Under the pieces are notes generated by a model. That model ran no database searches and was not told the DNA's origin. It was given only the letters and a program-made list of their open reading frames with translations. DNA of 64,000 bases from Hymenoscyphus infarciens (lineage: Eukaryota; Ascomycota; Leotiomycetes; Helotiales; Helotiaceae): assembly GCA_001414345.1 (NCBI GenBank), contig LLCB01000106.1, positions 1-64,000 of the forward strand, given 5' to 3'. Both the position numbers and the translations under genes were made by a program. This document shows positions 1 through 9,948 of the stretch, piece by piece. Position 1 is the first letter of the stretch. Each line of letters begins with the position of its first letter.

Positions 1-763
1 TACTAGCTAGTAGAGATATAACTAAATAGGAGATTCTCTCTTAATTTAAGAGTCTTTTAAGCTTATTTAGTAGATAATACTAATACTTAATACTTTAGAT
101 AACTAAATATATCTATATAAGATATATAAAAGTATACTAGCTAGTAGAGATATAACTAAATAGGAGATTCTCTCTTAATTTTAGAGTCTTTTAAGCTTAT
201 TTAGTAGATAATACTAATACTTAATACTCTAGATAACTAAATATATCTATATAAGATATATTAAAGTATACTAGCTAGTAGAGATATAACTAAATAGAAG
301 ATTCTCTCTTAATTTAAGAGTCTTTTAAGCTTATTTAGTAGATAATACTAATACTTAATACTCTAGATAACTAAATATATCTATATAAGATATATAAAAG
401 TATACTAGTTAGTAGAGATATAACTAAATAGGAGATTCTCTCTTAATTTTAGAGTCTTTTAAGCTTATTTAGTAGATAATACTAATATTTAATACTCTAG
501 ATAACTAAATATATCTATATAAGATATATAAAAGTATACTAGCTAGTAGAGATATAACTAAATAGGAGATTCTCTCTTAATTTAAGAGTCTTTTAAGCTT
601 ATTTAGTAGATAATACTAATACTTAATACTCTAGATAACTAAATATATCTATATAATATATATAAAAGTATACTAGCTAGTAGAGATATAACTAAATAGG
701 AGATTCTCTCTTAATTTAAGAGACTTTCAAGCTTATTTAGTAGATAATACTAAGACTAGATAC
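1..763. repeat. 134-bp tandem repeat array (six direct copies)
   Basis: Six head-to-tail copies start at 1, 135, 269, 403, 537 and 671, a constant period of 134 bp. Copies differ by a few substitutions, and the sixth diverges after about 750. The unit is very AT-rich and includes the near-palindrome CTCTTAATTTAAGAG and a TACTAGCTAGTAGAGATA block. The first copy is cut by the window edge, so the array may extend to the left. No coding frame is present. CA/TG dinucleotides are scarce, as expected after RIP. Confidence 0.93.
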
Positions 764-784
764 TTTAATATATATTATATAGAT

Positions 785-916
785 TTATTTAGTTATCTAG
801 AGTATTAAGTATTAATATTATCTATTAAATAACCTTAAAAGTCTCTTAAATTAAGAGAGAATGTTCTATTTAGTTATTTAGAGTATCTGATATTAGTATT
901 ATCTATTTAATAAAAG
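785..916 (-). repeat. Inverted copy and partial copy of the 134-bp unit
   Basis: 785-880 reads as the reverse complement of the unit in the array to the left, beginning TTTAGTTATCTAGAGTATTA and running to CTATTTAGTTAT. A second, shorter inverted piece follows at about 871-916. Together with the direct array this makes a large imperfect palindrome. The inverted copies are more diverged than the direct copies are from each other. Confidence 0.8.
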
Positions 917-2050
917 ATTAGCTCTTTAATTAGTATTAAATTAGATTACTTTTTACATTACTTATATAGTATATATAAGAGTAAAAAGCCTCTAAGATTA
1001 AGAGACTATTAAGCGTATTTAGAGTATTATTATAAAGCGCTAGTATTAAAAGTGTTAAAGTACTACCTCTCTATTATATATATCCCCTCCTCTATACCCT
1101 CTAGATCTTTATTATACATCTAGATCTTAAATAAGACTATTATCTTAGGTAGTAAAAAGAGTATTAGATTATTCCTCTGTATTTAATAATATCTTAATTT
1201 AAAAGTTAGAGTCGAATTAATCTTAGAGAAGTAGAAGTATTATATTATAATAATCTTCTATAAGGCGATTAGAAGTATTAGGCGTAGTAGGCTATAGAGG
1301 ATTAGTAAAAAGGCTCTTAAATTAAGAGGCTTTACTTATATTACTAAGGAACTTACGCTTTACTAAATATACCTCTAAGAAAGCTTACTTATAATTACAA
1401 CTGTACTATAAGACGTCCTCCTTTAATTATATATTATTATGTGTAATAAGCTAATAAAGTAAGTAAAAGCCTCTAAAAGTAAGAGGCTTTTAACTTATAG
1501 GATCGACTATTAGGTAGTAGCTGCGGTAGTAAGAATAGTATTTAGTTGTCCTATTAGCTTTCTAAGTCTTATTAGTATTAATTTAAAATATTATATAACT
1601 ATATATATATATTAGAATATTTCTTAAATATGTAAAGCTTATAGGACTGTCTAGGGTATATACTGTAAGCGTTCGACAGGATCTAGGTCGTTAGTAGCGA
1701 GGAGGCTATTCATAGAACGCTTTCTATTCTAATAGATATGCTAGGCTTATAATCGAATACTATATATTAAAGAGTAATTAGTATATATTATTAGAGTACT
1801 TTAGAGCTTTTAGAAAGCTCCTAAGAGCCCTAGGAGTGGTGGGGGGGAGTAAATATTATAGAGTAAAAGAGAAACTTACTAGATGCTCTAAGAACGTAAT
1901 TTAGCCTATTCCTAGCCCCGTATAACCTTACCGTTCATAAAGGTAAATATAGAAGGCATATTAATTAATTTGAAGCTATTCGAAGACGAAAAAGAGACGG
2001 TTTACGACTACGGCCGCGGTTAAAAGTGTGCCTGATACTTAAAAGTTATG
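917..2050. other. AT-rich RIP-degraded sequence, no gene
   Basis: No open frame of useful length and strong TA bias. Short inverted motifs of the type AAGCCTCT...TTAAGAGGCTTT recur near 990, 1310 and 1465; they resemble the palindromic core of the 134-bp unit and are probably its relics. Base composition returns to normal near 2050-2100, where CG-containing unique sequence starts. The parent element cannot be identified. Confidence 0.7.
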
Positions 2051-2464
2051 TCGCGATTTGAGGTTATCTATACTTTTTTTTTGGTGGGGTAAGCACGTGA
2101 TTTACTAATTAGGCCTAGCGGGCTTGGCAACGCCAGGTTTTAGACTACGGTCCCACACCCAAAAACTGTCAATCCGCCCCTAGAATGGATCCATATTCTT
2201 CCAACAAAAAGGTTTTTTGGGTTGGTTTGGTGGGTGCAGAGTGAGGCATCTCTCCAGAGACACTATCAAGGTCACACTAGTCAACACCGTAACCTCCCAC
2301 ACAAGTAAATCACTTGCCAGGGTTGCCCCATCACTCTCATAAAAGTTTGGTTTCATGCCATCAAAGTATCTACACCAGAGCATCTCAGCTCGCCAAATCC
2401 CGGCAGTACTCCCTCCATCAACCCCATAGAGAGTAATCCACCCACCAGCAGTAATCCTCCCCCC
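2051..2464. other. 3' flank of LRA1, nothing else recognised
   Basis: Normal-composition sequence between the RIP-degraded block and the LRA1 stop codon. It presumably carries the LRA1 3' untranslated region. No gene or repeat is visible. Confidence 0.5.
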
Positions 2465-3447
2465 TCACTGAAGATTAACAAACAACCCCCCATCCACAAG
2501 CAATTGCGCCCCATTAACATACCCGCTCAACTCCTCACACCCCAAAAACACCGCCGGCCCCACCATATCCCTCGGCACCCCCGTCCGTCCCAGCGGAATC
2601 CTCTTCTCCATATACGTCCTCTTCTCATCATCATTCAGATCCTCCTCGTTCAGTTGCGTCTTAATAGTTCCCGGCAATAGCGCATTACAGCGAATCTTAT
2701 GGGGTCCTAAAGCCACGGCAAGTGATTGCATAAGAGAGAGGACACCAGCTTTGGTGGGTGTATAATGGGTTTGTAACCCTCCACCGACGAGGGCGGAGAT
2801 TGAGGAGATTGCGATGATGGAACCGCCTCGGCCTTGGGAGGCCATTTGGCGGGCGGCAGCTTGACAGGAGTAGAATGCACCGTCGAGGTTTATGCGGACG
2901 GTGGAGGCGAAGAGGTTGTGGTCGAGACTGAGGGGGGAGCGTTAGCTTTTTATGTCATGGGGATTTCCATTTCGGAGGCAGTTCAACTTGCTCCCACAAG
3001 AGACTCTCAAGTCTCCCCCGAACTGCATGCACCCCCTCTCAAAAACTCAATCAAAAACTCAAAAGAAAAGAACAAAAGAGAGAGGAAAAACAGAAAAGGT
3101 AAAACTCACTCCAAAAACTCCGCAAACTGACAAACCCCCGCATTACTAACAAAAATATCCAACCCCCCAAACTCCCCCACCGCCCTCTCCACAAGATCCT
3201 TCCCCGTCTCGGGTTTACTAATGTCCCCCACAACCTCAATCAATCGTCCCGCCTGTTCATCCTTCTCCTTCAAATTTTTGGCTTCCGCGAGGATGGATTC
3301 CTTATGGTGCGCGTCCGAGGGAAGGTTGAGATGGTTGATCGCAACATTACATCCCTGACGGATATATTCCAGAGCGATGGCGCGTCCGATACCTGTTGTT
3401 CCACCAGTGATGGCTGCTGTCTTGCCGACTAGGAGATGGTTGGCCAT
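2465..3447 (-). CDS. LRA1: L-rhamnose 1-dehydrogenase (short-chain dehydrogenase/reductase)
   Basis: First step of fungal non-phosphorylated L-rhamnose catabolism: oxidation of L-rhamnose to L-rhamnono-lactone with NAD(P)+, expected in the cytosol. Two exons, 3447-3110 and 2927-2465; the 182-bp intron runs from GTGAGT at 3109 to CAG at 2928 and splits a codon, giving a 266-residue protein. Rossmann motif TGGTTGIG is at residues 14-21, NAG at 102-104, the catalytic Ser at 155 and YxxxK at 168-172. The segment SSISALVGG before HYTPTKAG and the C-terminus NGAQLLVDGGLFVNLQ closely match my memory of the yeast LRA1/RHA1 enzyme, which separates it from generic ketoacyl reductases. The downstream neighbour in transcription is unique sequence; the upstream neighbour, LRA3, lies on the same strand. 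Length is typical of the family. Not verified by alignment. Confidence 0.9.
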
Positions 3448-4232
3448 TTTGTTGTTGTTGTTCTGGTTGTTTTTTTTTTTTGTTCTTGGATGGAGATTTG
3501 GGAGGGGAGATGGCGGGGTTGAGCGAGGGGTCGAGGAGGGGGGTTAAGTTGATGTACAGACACGAGACACGGGATTGTACAGCAGACCCGTTTTATGTCG
3601 GACTTGTATACTAAGTGAAGATAACGAGGCGCGACACGAGACAATATCAAGGAGGGAGGAAAGATTCACCAAATTTGAAAAGAAGCATCTCAACTTTCTC
3701 TCAATTGTCTGGTCATTTCAGCGGCCCTCGGGTCGGGAAAGTTTCCTTTCTTCTGATCCCTGCATTGCCCCACGATTCGGTCTTTTACAATTACCACCGA
3801 AGTAGGGTAGGGTCCGAGGAAGCATCGGAACGGATTGCAATTTTTTGATATGTACGATTTAATTAATCGGAAACGCAAGCCGTAAGATCCCAATTTGGGA
3901 AAGAATAGCTTGATACCTAGCTCGGTACTTTCCTTCACCCATGGTCCACATGGAGGCTGGCTACTTCCAAGACAGAGAGAGGACATCAAAGCATAATAAA
4001 GTTTCTTGAAATATTTACACTCTAAAATATATACCAAATAAAGAAAAACATACAATTTGTTCGTAGATAAAATAGAAAGATGCCATGAGATTATTCCTAA
4101 GAAAATCTATTGTGCCATCTCGCCATCATATGACAGATGTTGTAGGTATTACCTATTGGACCGCGCGTATAAACTCCCAATGCAAGAAGAGTCACTCATC
4201 CAAATAAACACCTACCCACCACTTACCCAAAA
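3448..4232. promoter_or_regulatory. LRA1 upstream region / LRA3 3' flank
   Basis: 785 bp between the LRA1 start and the LRA3 stop. Just upstream of the LRA1 ATG (minus strand) is a pyrimidine-poor, A/AC-rich leader with a 13-nt A run (3470-3482 as T on plus), common in fungal 5' leaders. A lower-GC stretch at 3840-4140 probably holds the LRA3 3' end. No operator can be assigned by eye. Confidence 0.45.
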
Positions 4233-5670
4233 CTAGATCAGATCCTTGACACCTTGTAATATGCCATTAACACCATCATCAGTCTTCCCCTCTGCCTTTG
4301 CTACTTGTTCTGGTAGTGGTCCGCGAAGAGGCCCTCCAAGCGGTCGCTCCGGGTTGGGTGTTAAAAGGTATTGGGCTGGGATCAATTTGGCGGCGGGGTT
4401 GAGAGTTAAACCAAAACCTGGCTTATCCAGCTGGGTGACATCGAGGTAACCGTTTATTGGAATTGGCTCATCCAAGAATAACTTTCCAAAAACGGGCAGT
4501 ACACTCTTTCCATCTGGCGAGTTGGCAAGATATTCCTGGAAAGGGCAATTTGTTTGTGAGACGACAAAATGATAGCTGTATGGTCCACTGGCGTGTGGGA
4601 CAACTGGGATATCGTAGGCCGCAGCCATCGCAGCAACCTTGAGAAGTTCCGTCATACCACCCAGCCACATCACGTCGGGTTGAATGATATCCAAGTTTCG
4701 TCCCTCAATTAGCTTTCGGAATCCGTATCGGGAATACTCGTGCTCGCCCGTGGTAAACTTGAGTTGGGGGAGCGCTCGCTTGATTTGTGCAAAACCGTCC
4801 GTGTCATCAGGGGAAAGACACTCCTCCCACCAGTTGATATTGAGGTCCAAACAAGCAGTTGCAAGTTCAATGGTGTATGAAACGTTGAGACTCATGTAAC
4901 AGTCGACCATGATTGGGAAATCCGGACCGACACTTTCACGGTGTTTCCTCAGGAACTCGACGTTCTTCTTAAGACCCTTGTGACCCTCCTCTGGGCAGTA
5001 TGGCAACGGAACCTTTGCTCCCCAGAATCCCATGGATCTCGCAGCCGTTGGTTCGGGACCAGTGCAGTAGAAGTCCAATCTGTCACGGGTAGCCCCTCCA
5101 ATCATCTTGTAGACTGGTTCATTTCTGACCTTTCCGAGAAAGTCCCAAATTGCAAGATCAATGACGGAAATGACAGCAATTGGAAGTCCCTTGCGGCCGT
5201 AGAACATAGCCCCTCGGTACATTTGTTCAAAAAGGTGGTTTGTGTTTCGTGGATCGGCGCCGATGAGGAATCGCTCGAAATGTTGGTGGACAAGCCAGCA
5301 CGCGGGGGGACCTGTTTTCAGTTAGTACAGTGTTCATTGGGGGGTGGAATGGAAGCGTTACCTCCGAATCCAGTTGCAAAACCAACCGTACCATCCGAGC
5401 CCTCAATCTCTACGCAGAAAGAACCGAGGACATTGATTCCCCAGGAAGTTCGCGAAGTTCTGTATTCCTCCCATCTCGACATGGGTGTTGAAATGGGCGT
5501 GTCAATTAACCTGATGTCCTGTCAGTGTTGTAGCAGTTCCTGCATAGCAGTCCTCCTTACCAATGGCCGCCCTCCACATTGTGATAATCTCCTCCGGAAC
5601 CGACGCCATCGACGACATAGGTTCTAATTGCTTTGATGGAGGGGAAACCCCGTACGGTAGGCGTAGTCAT
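4233..5670 (-). CDS. LRA3: L-rhamnonate dehydratase (enolase superfamily)
   Basis: Dehydrates L-rhamnonate to 2-keto-3-deoxy-L-rhamnonate, the third step of the pathway begun by LRA1. Three exons: 5670-5561, 5510-5362 and 5311-4233; both introns are about 50 bp (GTAAGG...CAG and GTAACG...CAG). The product is 445 residues, near the usual size of about 400-445. The N-terminal capping domain contains GGDYH and IDTPIST; the barrel carries Mg2+ ligands D223 (VDCYM), E249 (WWEE) and E276 (TGEHEY), with H277, D299 (QPDV) and H326 (VPHASGP) matching the metal ligands and His-Asp dyad known for bacterial RhmD. A start at the Met in exon 3 (5222) would lose the capping domain, so the spliced start is preferred. 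It lies 0.8 kb upstream of LRA1 on the same strand and divergent from the Zn2Cys6 regulator. All key residues are present. Confidence 0.92.
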
Positions 5671-6309
5671 CTTGGTAGAATGGAAAAGAAGAGAATTGTG
5701 CGTTTGGGGAAGAGGGAAAGCCAGAAGAGGGAGAGATGCAAGTGTGTGGTGGTGGTGGGTAGGGTTTAGGACCTACGGCATTGTACTTGTATTTGAAGGC
5801 GTTCCAAGGGCCGGCAGAAGATTGGCATGACTGGCATGATGGCTAGCTAGCTCAAGCGACGGCGTGGTGAATGGATTGACGATTCGTTGGTGGGGTAGTT
5901 TGTTGGGTATTTCGGGAGCAGCTATCCCGGGCCACGCGCCGAAGTGGATCTCGCTGGTCAAGGGCCGGCATTGGCATTGGCATTGCAGAATTAGGAAATT
6001 CACTCGCATGAAGCAATCGCAGCAGCGTTGGCCGAGAAGAGTCATGATGCTTTGTCATGATGCTTTGGTCGAGGGACAGTACCGCACAGGAGTAGGAGGG
6101 TGTGGGATGGGATGGAGTGGAAGAGGAGGGATGGGATGCATGGTCGCTGTCGCTGTCGCTGAAGAGGGCAGGATTAGCTTGGCTTGGCTTTGAATGGCAT
6201 GAGGTGGGTGAGAAAGGAGAATACGAAGAAAACCGAGCTACCTTGAGCTGGGGAAGGTTGAGCAGTAACGGTCGCTTGAGGTCGTTTGTTTGGGTGGTAA
6301 GTACTTACA

Positions 6310-6366
6310 GTAGCAATTGGGAGGAGGAGTAGCAATTGGGAGGAGGAGTAGCAATTGGGAGGAGGA
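6310..6366. repeat. 19-bp minisatellite, three copies
   Basis: The unit containing TAGCAATTGGGAGGAGG recurs at 6311, 6330 and 6349, an exact 19-bp period with no substitutions until the last few bases. It lies in the LRA3/regulator divergent promoter region. Confidence 0.92.
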
Positions 6367-6704
6367 AGGAGTGTGGAGGGCTGCTGCAGATCAGCAGGAA
6401 AGTTCAATCTACTATAACAGCTTCATGTCGGTACTTTTCTAGTCATTGCACAGCATGGATACGCCCTCGAAGCTCGGGTTTGCAGGACAGGCAGGGAGAA
6501 GGTAGTGGCAGACTATCCAAGTAATAACAGCGGTACAATACTCTGGCATATATTCCGTATCATCACGCTGAAATGAGAAGCAGCCATTTTCAAGGGACGG
6601 GAGTTATGGGTTATGGTGTTGTCAGTCTGGCCTCGATGCTGCACTAAAGTGGAGGTCGAAAACGAAAAGTGAAGCTCCAGCCGAGGGAAGACCAAGGTCA
6701 CGCC

Positions 6705-6753
6705 CATTCACCATTCACCATTCACCATTCACCATTCACCATTCACCATTCAC
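6705..6753. repeat. CATTCAC heptanucleotide repeat, seven copies
   Basis: Seven perfect consecutive copies of CATTCAC, about 310 bp upstream of the regulator start. A microsatellite of this size is likely to vary in length between strains. Confidence 0.95.
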
Positions 6754-7062
6754 GCCGACTCGCCGAGCTTCTCCCCGCAATTCAAAACAACCTGGAACCC
6801 CACCTCAACTCCCAAAACCAAAAGCGTACCTACTACCTAGGTAGTAATGCTCCGTCTCCGTACCCCTCCCTCCACCCCAAAAAATCAAAACTTCTCCAGG
6901 CTTCCCCACAAAACTCCCCCACCTCGCTACTTCATACTTCATCCCCGAGTGTTGAAGCTCGTCCTGAACTCGACCGAAAAACACAGCTCTCGAATTCCAC
7001 CATTTTGGCCTAGCTATCGCAGCGTGCATCGCATACCCCCCCCCCCCCGGCCCCTCTGACTG

Positions 7063-9948
7063 ATGGATATCAAACTTTCACCCCCTGCCTCCCATGGCTC
7101 GCATGTCTCGCAGAATCCAGCTACGAATCATCCCGAGTCCGAGGAAGAGAACGCGTATAGCGACGATGGCTTCGCCGACAGTGGTGGAGATAATGGCGAG
7201 CGGTCCCGCAAAAGACAGCGGAGACCAATGTCAGTCTCGTAAGGAATCATGTCTCCTTCTACCATTAATCAACTTGCAGAGACTTCGACTTCTCCCGTCG
7301 CGCGCTTATTCCCAGAGCGTGATGAGACTGTCGAACCACCTCAAGACCCTGAGGAATCCCAAGAGCAAAATTGGCTAACTATCCGTCGAAGGTGCGAGTT
7401 ATGCAAGCAAAGAAAGGTATGTGCCACAAGGCCAACTCATCTCGTTTATCTTGTTTTCCTCTACTTCGGTCATCCAGCTGCTTTGCCAGAGAAGACTCAG
7501 ACTCGGGGAATTGCAAAGGCTCAAATTCAGAGTAATTTTCTGAACCTATCGAAACTCCCGTCAGCCAACTTCTAACTGTCTTTGGGGAGGAGGGTGAATC
7601 GCGCGCTCTCTCTCTTCTTGTCAAAGGTCTTCACAACATCCTAACGTTGTTGTAGGTGAAATGTGACCGTGGTCAACCCTCTTGTGGTTGGTGTACCCGA
7701 AATGGGGCTACGTGCGAGTACAAAGAACGCAAAAAACCCGGCCTGAGAGCTGGATATGGTCGCGAGCTGGAGCAAAGATTGGATAGACTCGAGGAAGTCT
7801 TACGATCACATTCCCAGATTTTGGAATCCTCCTTCCCCAATAGAACTGCCAGTTTATCCAGCGACCATGAGACACCATCCAGCCGAGCGACTTTCAGATC
7901 CAATGACGGCCTTCGAGGCCACATACCACACGCAGAGACCGCCCTCTTCTTACAAAGACCATCCTCGGCGTTTCCTGGTGGAACTTTCCCTGGAACTCAG
8001 TCAATGGAATTCACGACTACCATTGTTCAAACACCGACGACGCTACCTCCGCCTCACCGGGATATCTTCCAGCAGGGAATGCATCAGACGAATCACCCGC
8101 ACAACCAAGCCCATCCATCTCAAACCAGCAGTCAAGCGCCTGATTTTTACAGCACCAGCCAGGCCCATGTCCAGTCGCCGAGCCTCAATGTTACTCAGCA
8201 CCAGAGTGAATTTACGTCGGAACAAGCGTTACCCCCGTATGACCTCCTCTACGCCCTAGTTGATCTATACTTCAAGCATGTCAACACATGGTGTCCAATA
8301 TTATACCGTGCTTCGACGCTAAGCTCCTTATTTGGACCAGCGCCTCTGGAGGAAGCAGATAGGATTTTGTTACATGCGATCGTTGCTACCACAATCAGAT
8401 TCTCAACGGATCAACGACTGACGGAGGAGAAACGTCGTCACTATCATGATGTATCAAAGCAGAAGGTATTGCTCTATGGAATGGAAAACTCTTCGGTCAA
8501 GGCATTGCAAGCTTTGGTAATTTTGGCTCTTGACCTCGTTGGCAGCAGTAATGGGCCACCTGGATGGAACTTGCTCGCTCTGCTTACTCGATCAGTTGTT
8601 CAGTTGGGCCTTTCTGTGGAGCCAACATCTTTTTCTGTCTCACCAGTCTATCCTTCAATTTATACCCTTCGAGCCATGGTATTGCCAGAAGCCCAAGATT
8701 TTATTGAAGAAGAATCTCGCAGACGGCTTTTTTGGATGGTCTATCTCCTGGATCGATATGCGACGGTTGCAACTGCTTTTGGATTCGCGCTTGATGAGAA
8801 GGAAATTGATCGCACCCTTCCCTGCCGAGATGAACTTTGGTATAAGAATGAAGCTGTTCAAACGAGATGGTTTCGTACAAGCAAGCGCGAAACATACGAT
8901 ATGGATAAGCCTGAAAACCTCGGAGCTTTCTCGTATTACATTGAAATTCTCGGTATTCTGTCTAGGATCCACAAATTCCTCAAGAATCCAGTTGACATTA
9001 GTGCGCTCGCGGATGTATCGCAATGGCAAGCAAAATATCGGGAACTTGACAGTATGCTTGCAAATTGGAAGTTTAATCTTCCTGGCGACTATGGCAACAT
9101 GGCAAAGCTTTACCAACCTGGCGGAAGCAAGTCCATGAATTGTGGATGGGTTATGCTTCATGGTTGGTTACAATATCCTAAAATCGTGCACAGTGTATGC
9201 TGATTCAACAATAGCAACTTATCACACAACGGTGATCCGACTGCACTCCTCAGCTGCCTATCCCACGAACAGATCACCCATCTTCACTCCTTCTTACGGT
9301 GCAGGTCAACGTTGCCTCGAGGCAGTGGAGAATATCGTGGCTCTTGGAGAATTCGTGCTCCAGACTGGCATGTTACCAAAACTTGGACCCCCTTTTGCTT
9401 TTACCCTCTGGGTTGCCGCAAGATTGTTGTTGGTTCACGGCTCGACTGTCGACCACAAGCTAAGCCCAAAGATACAGTTTTTTGTCGATAGTCTTCGGGA
9501 GATGGGTCGCTTTTGGGATGTTGCAGAAAGATACACAGCCATACTCCAGCGGGTTCTGGATGAGCATAGAGATTCTGAGCGGTCTGCTGGCCCGGCCGGA
9601 GAACGAATCACCCCATCTTCAGTGAAGATATTGGCAGATATGAGACGGTGCGCATATGATCTGGACTTTTTGATCTCAAGACAGCCAAAGCACGTTGGTA
9701 TGGTGTCACGAATGCCGAGCATCACGCCAGCTAGGACGCCAGCGACAAATGAGCTGGAGTACTTCGAAACCTTTGATTTTTTCAATTTCCCCAAATTGCC
9801 AGTCACCAATGGAGATATGGGCCATGCAGATACGGATGGTGTTGGCGACATCTCCGCACCTGCGATGGGCACCGGTTCCAATGAATTCAACATTACCAAC
9901 TTTATGGTCGACGCAAATTCAGATTGGCTATTCAAGAATCAGAGTTGA
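7063..9948 (+). CDS. Zn2Cys6 fungal-specific transcription factor
   Basis: Four exons: 7063-7238, 7392-7416, 7656-9162 and 9215-9948, giving 813 residues. The binuclear zinc cluster is C60-X2-C63-X6-C70-X6-C77-X2-C80-X6-C87 and follows a basic segment (RSRKRQRRP). A linker and coiled-coil-like stretch follow (ELEQRLDRLEEVL). The middle carries the fungal-specific transcription factor domain, with the segment RRRLFWMVYLLDRYA typical of PF04082. Intron 1 (GTAAGG to CGAAG) was placed because it joins PMSVS directly to CELC, as in homologues, and keeps phase; exon 2 is only 25 nt. The last intron (GTTGGT...ATAG) joins VMLH to ATYHTTVIRLHSS. It is divergent from LRA3, so a role as regulator of L-rhamnose catabolism is plausible but inferred from position only. 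It acts in the nucleus and its target sites are unknown. Confidence 0.87.

Larger units (their letters stand above)
5671..7062. promoter_or_regulatory. Divergent intergenic region LRA3 / Zn2Cys6 regulator
   Basis: 1.39 kb lying between the LRA3 start (minus) and the regulator start (plus), so it should contain both promoters. It includes two short tandem repeats (listed separately) and a poly-C run just before the regulator ATG. CreA-type SYGGRG words occur (for example GTGGGG at 5890 and CTGGGG at 6248), but this motif is short enough to be expected by chance. No coding frame in this stretch resembles a known protein. Confidence 0.5.

Noticed and set aside
2834..3130. 98-residue plus-strand frame
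   Set aside because: Antisense to LRA1 exon 2 and its intron; low-complexity Lys/Arg ending.
4941..5627. 228-residue plus-strand frame
   Set aside because: Lies antisense over the LRA3 exons and introns; LRA3 explains the conservation and splice signals.
8655..9161. 168-residue minus-strand frame
   Set aside because: Shadow of the Zn2Cys6 factor coding exon.
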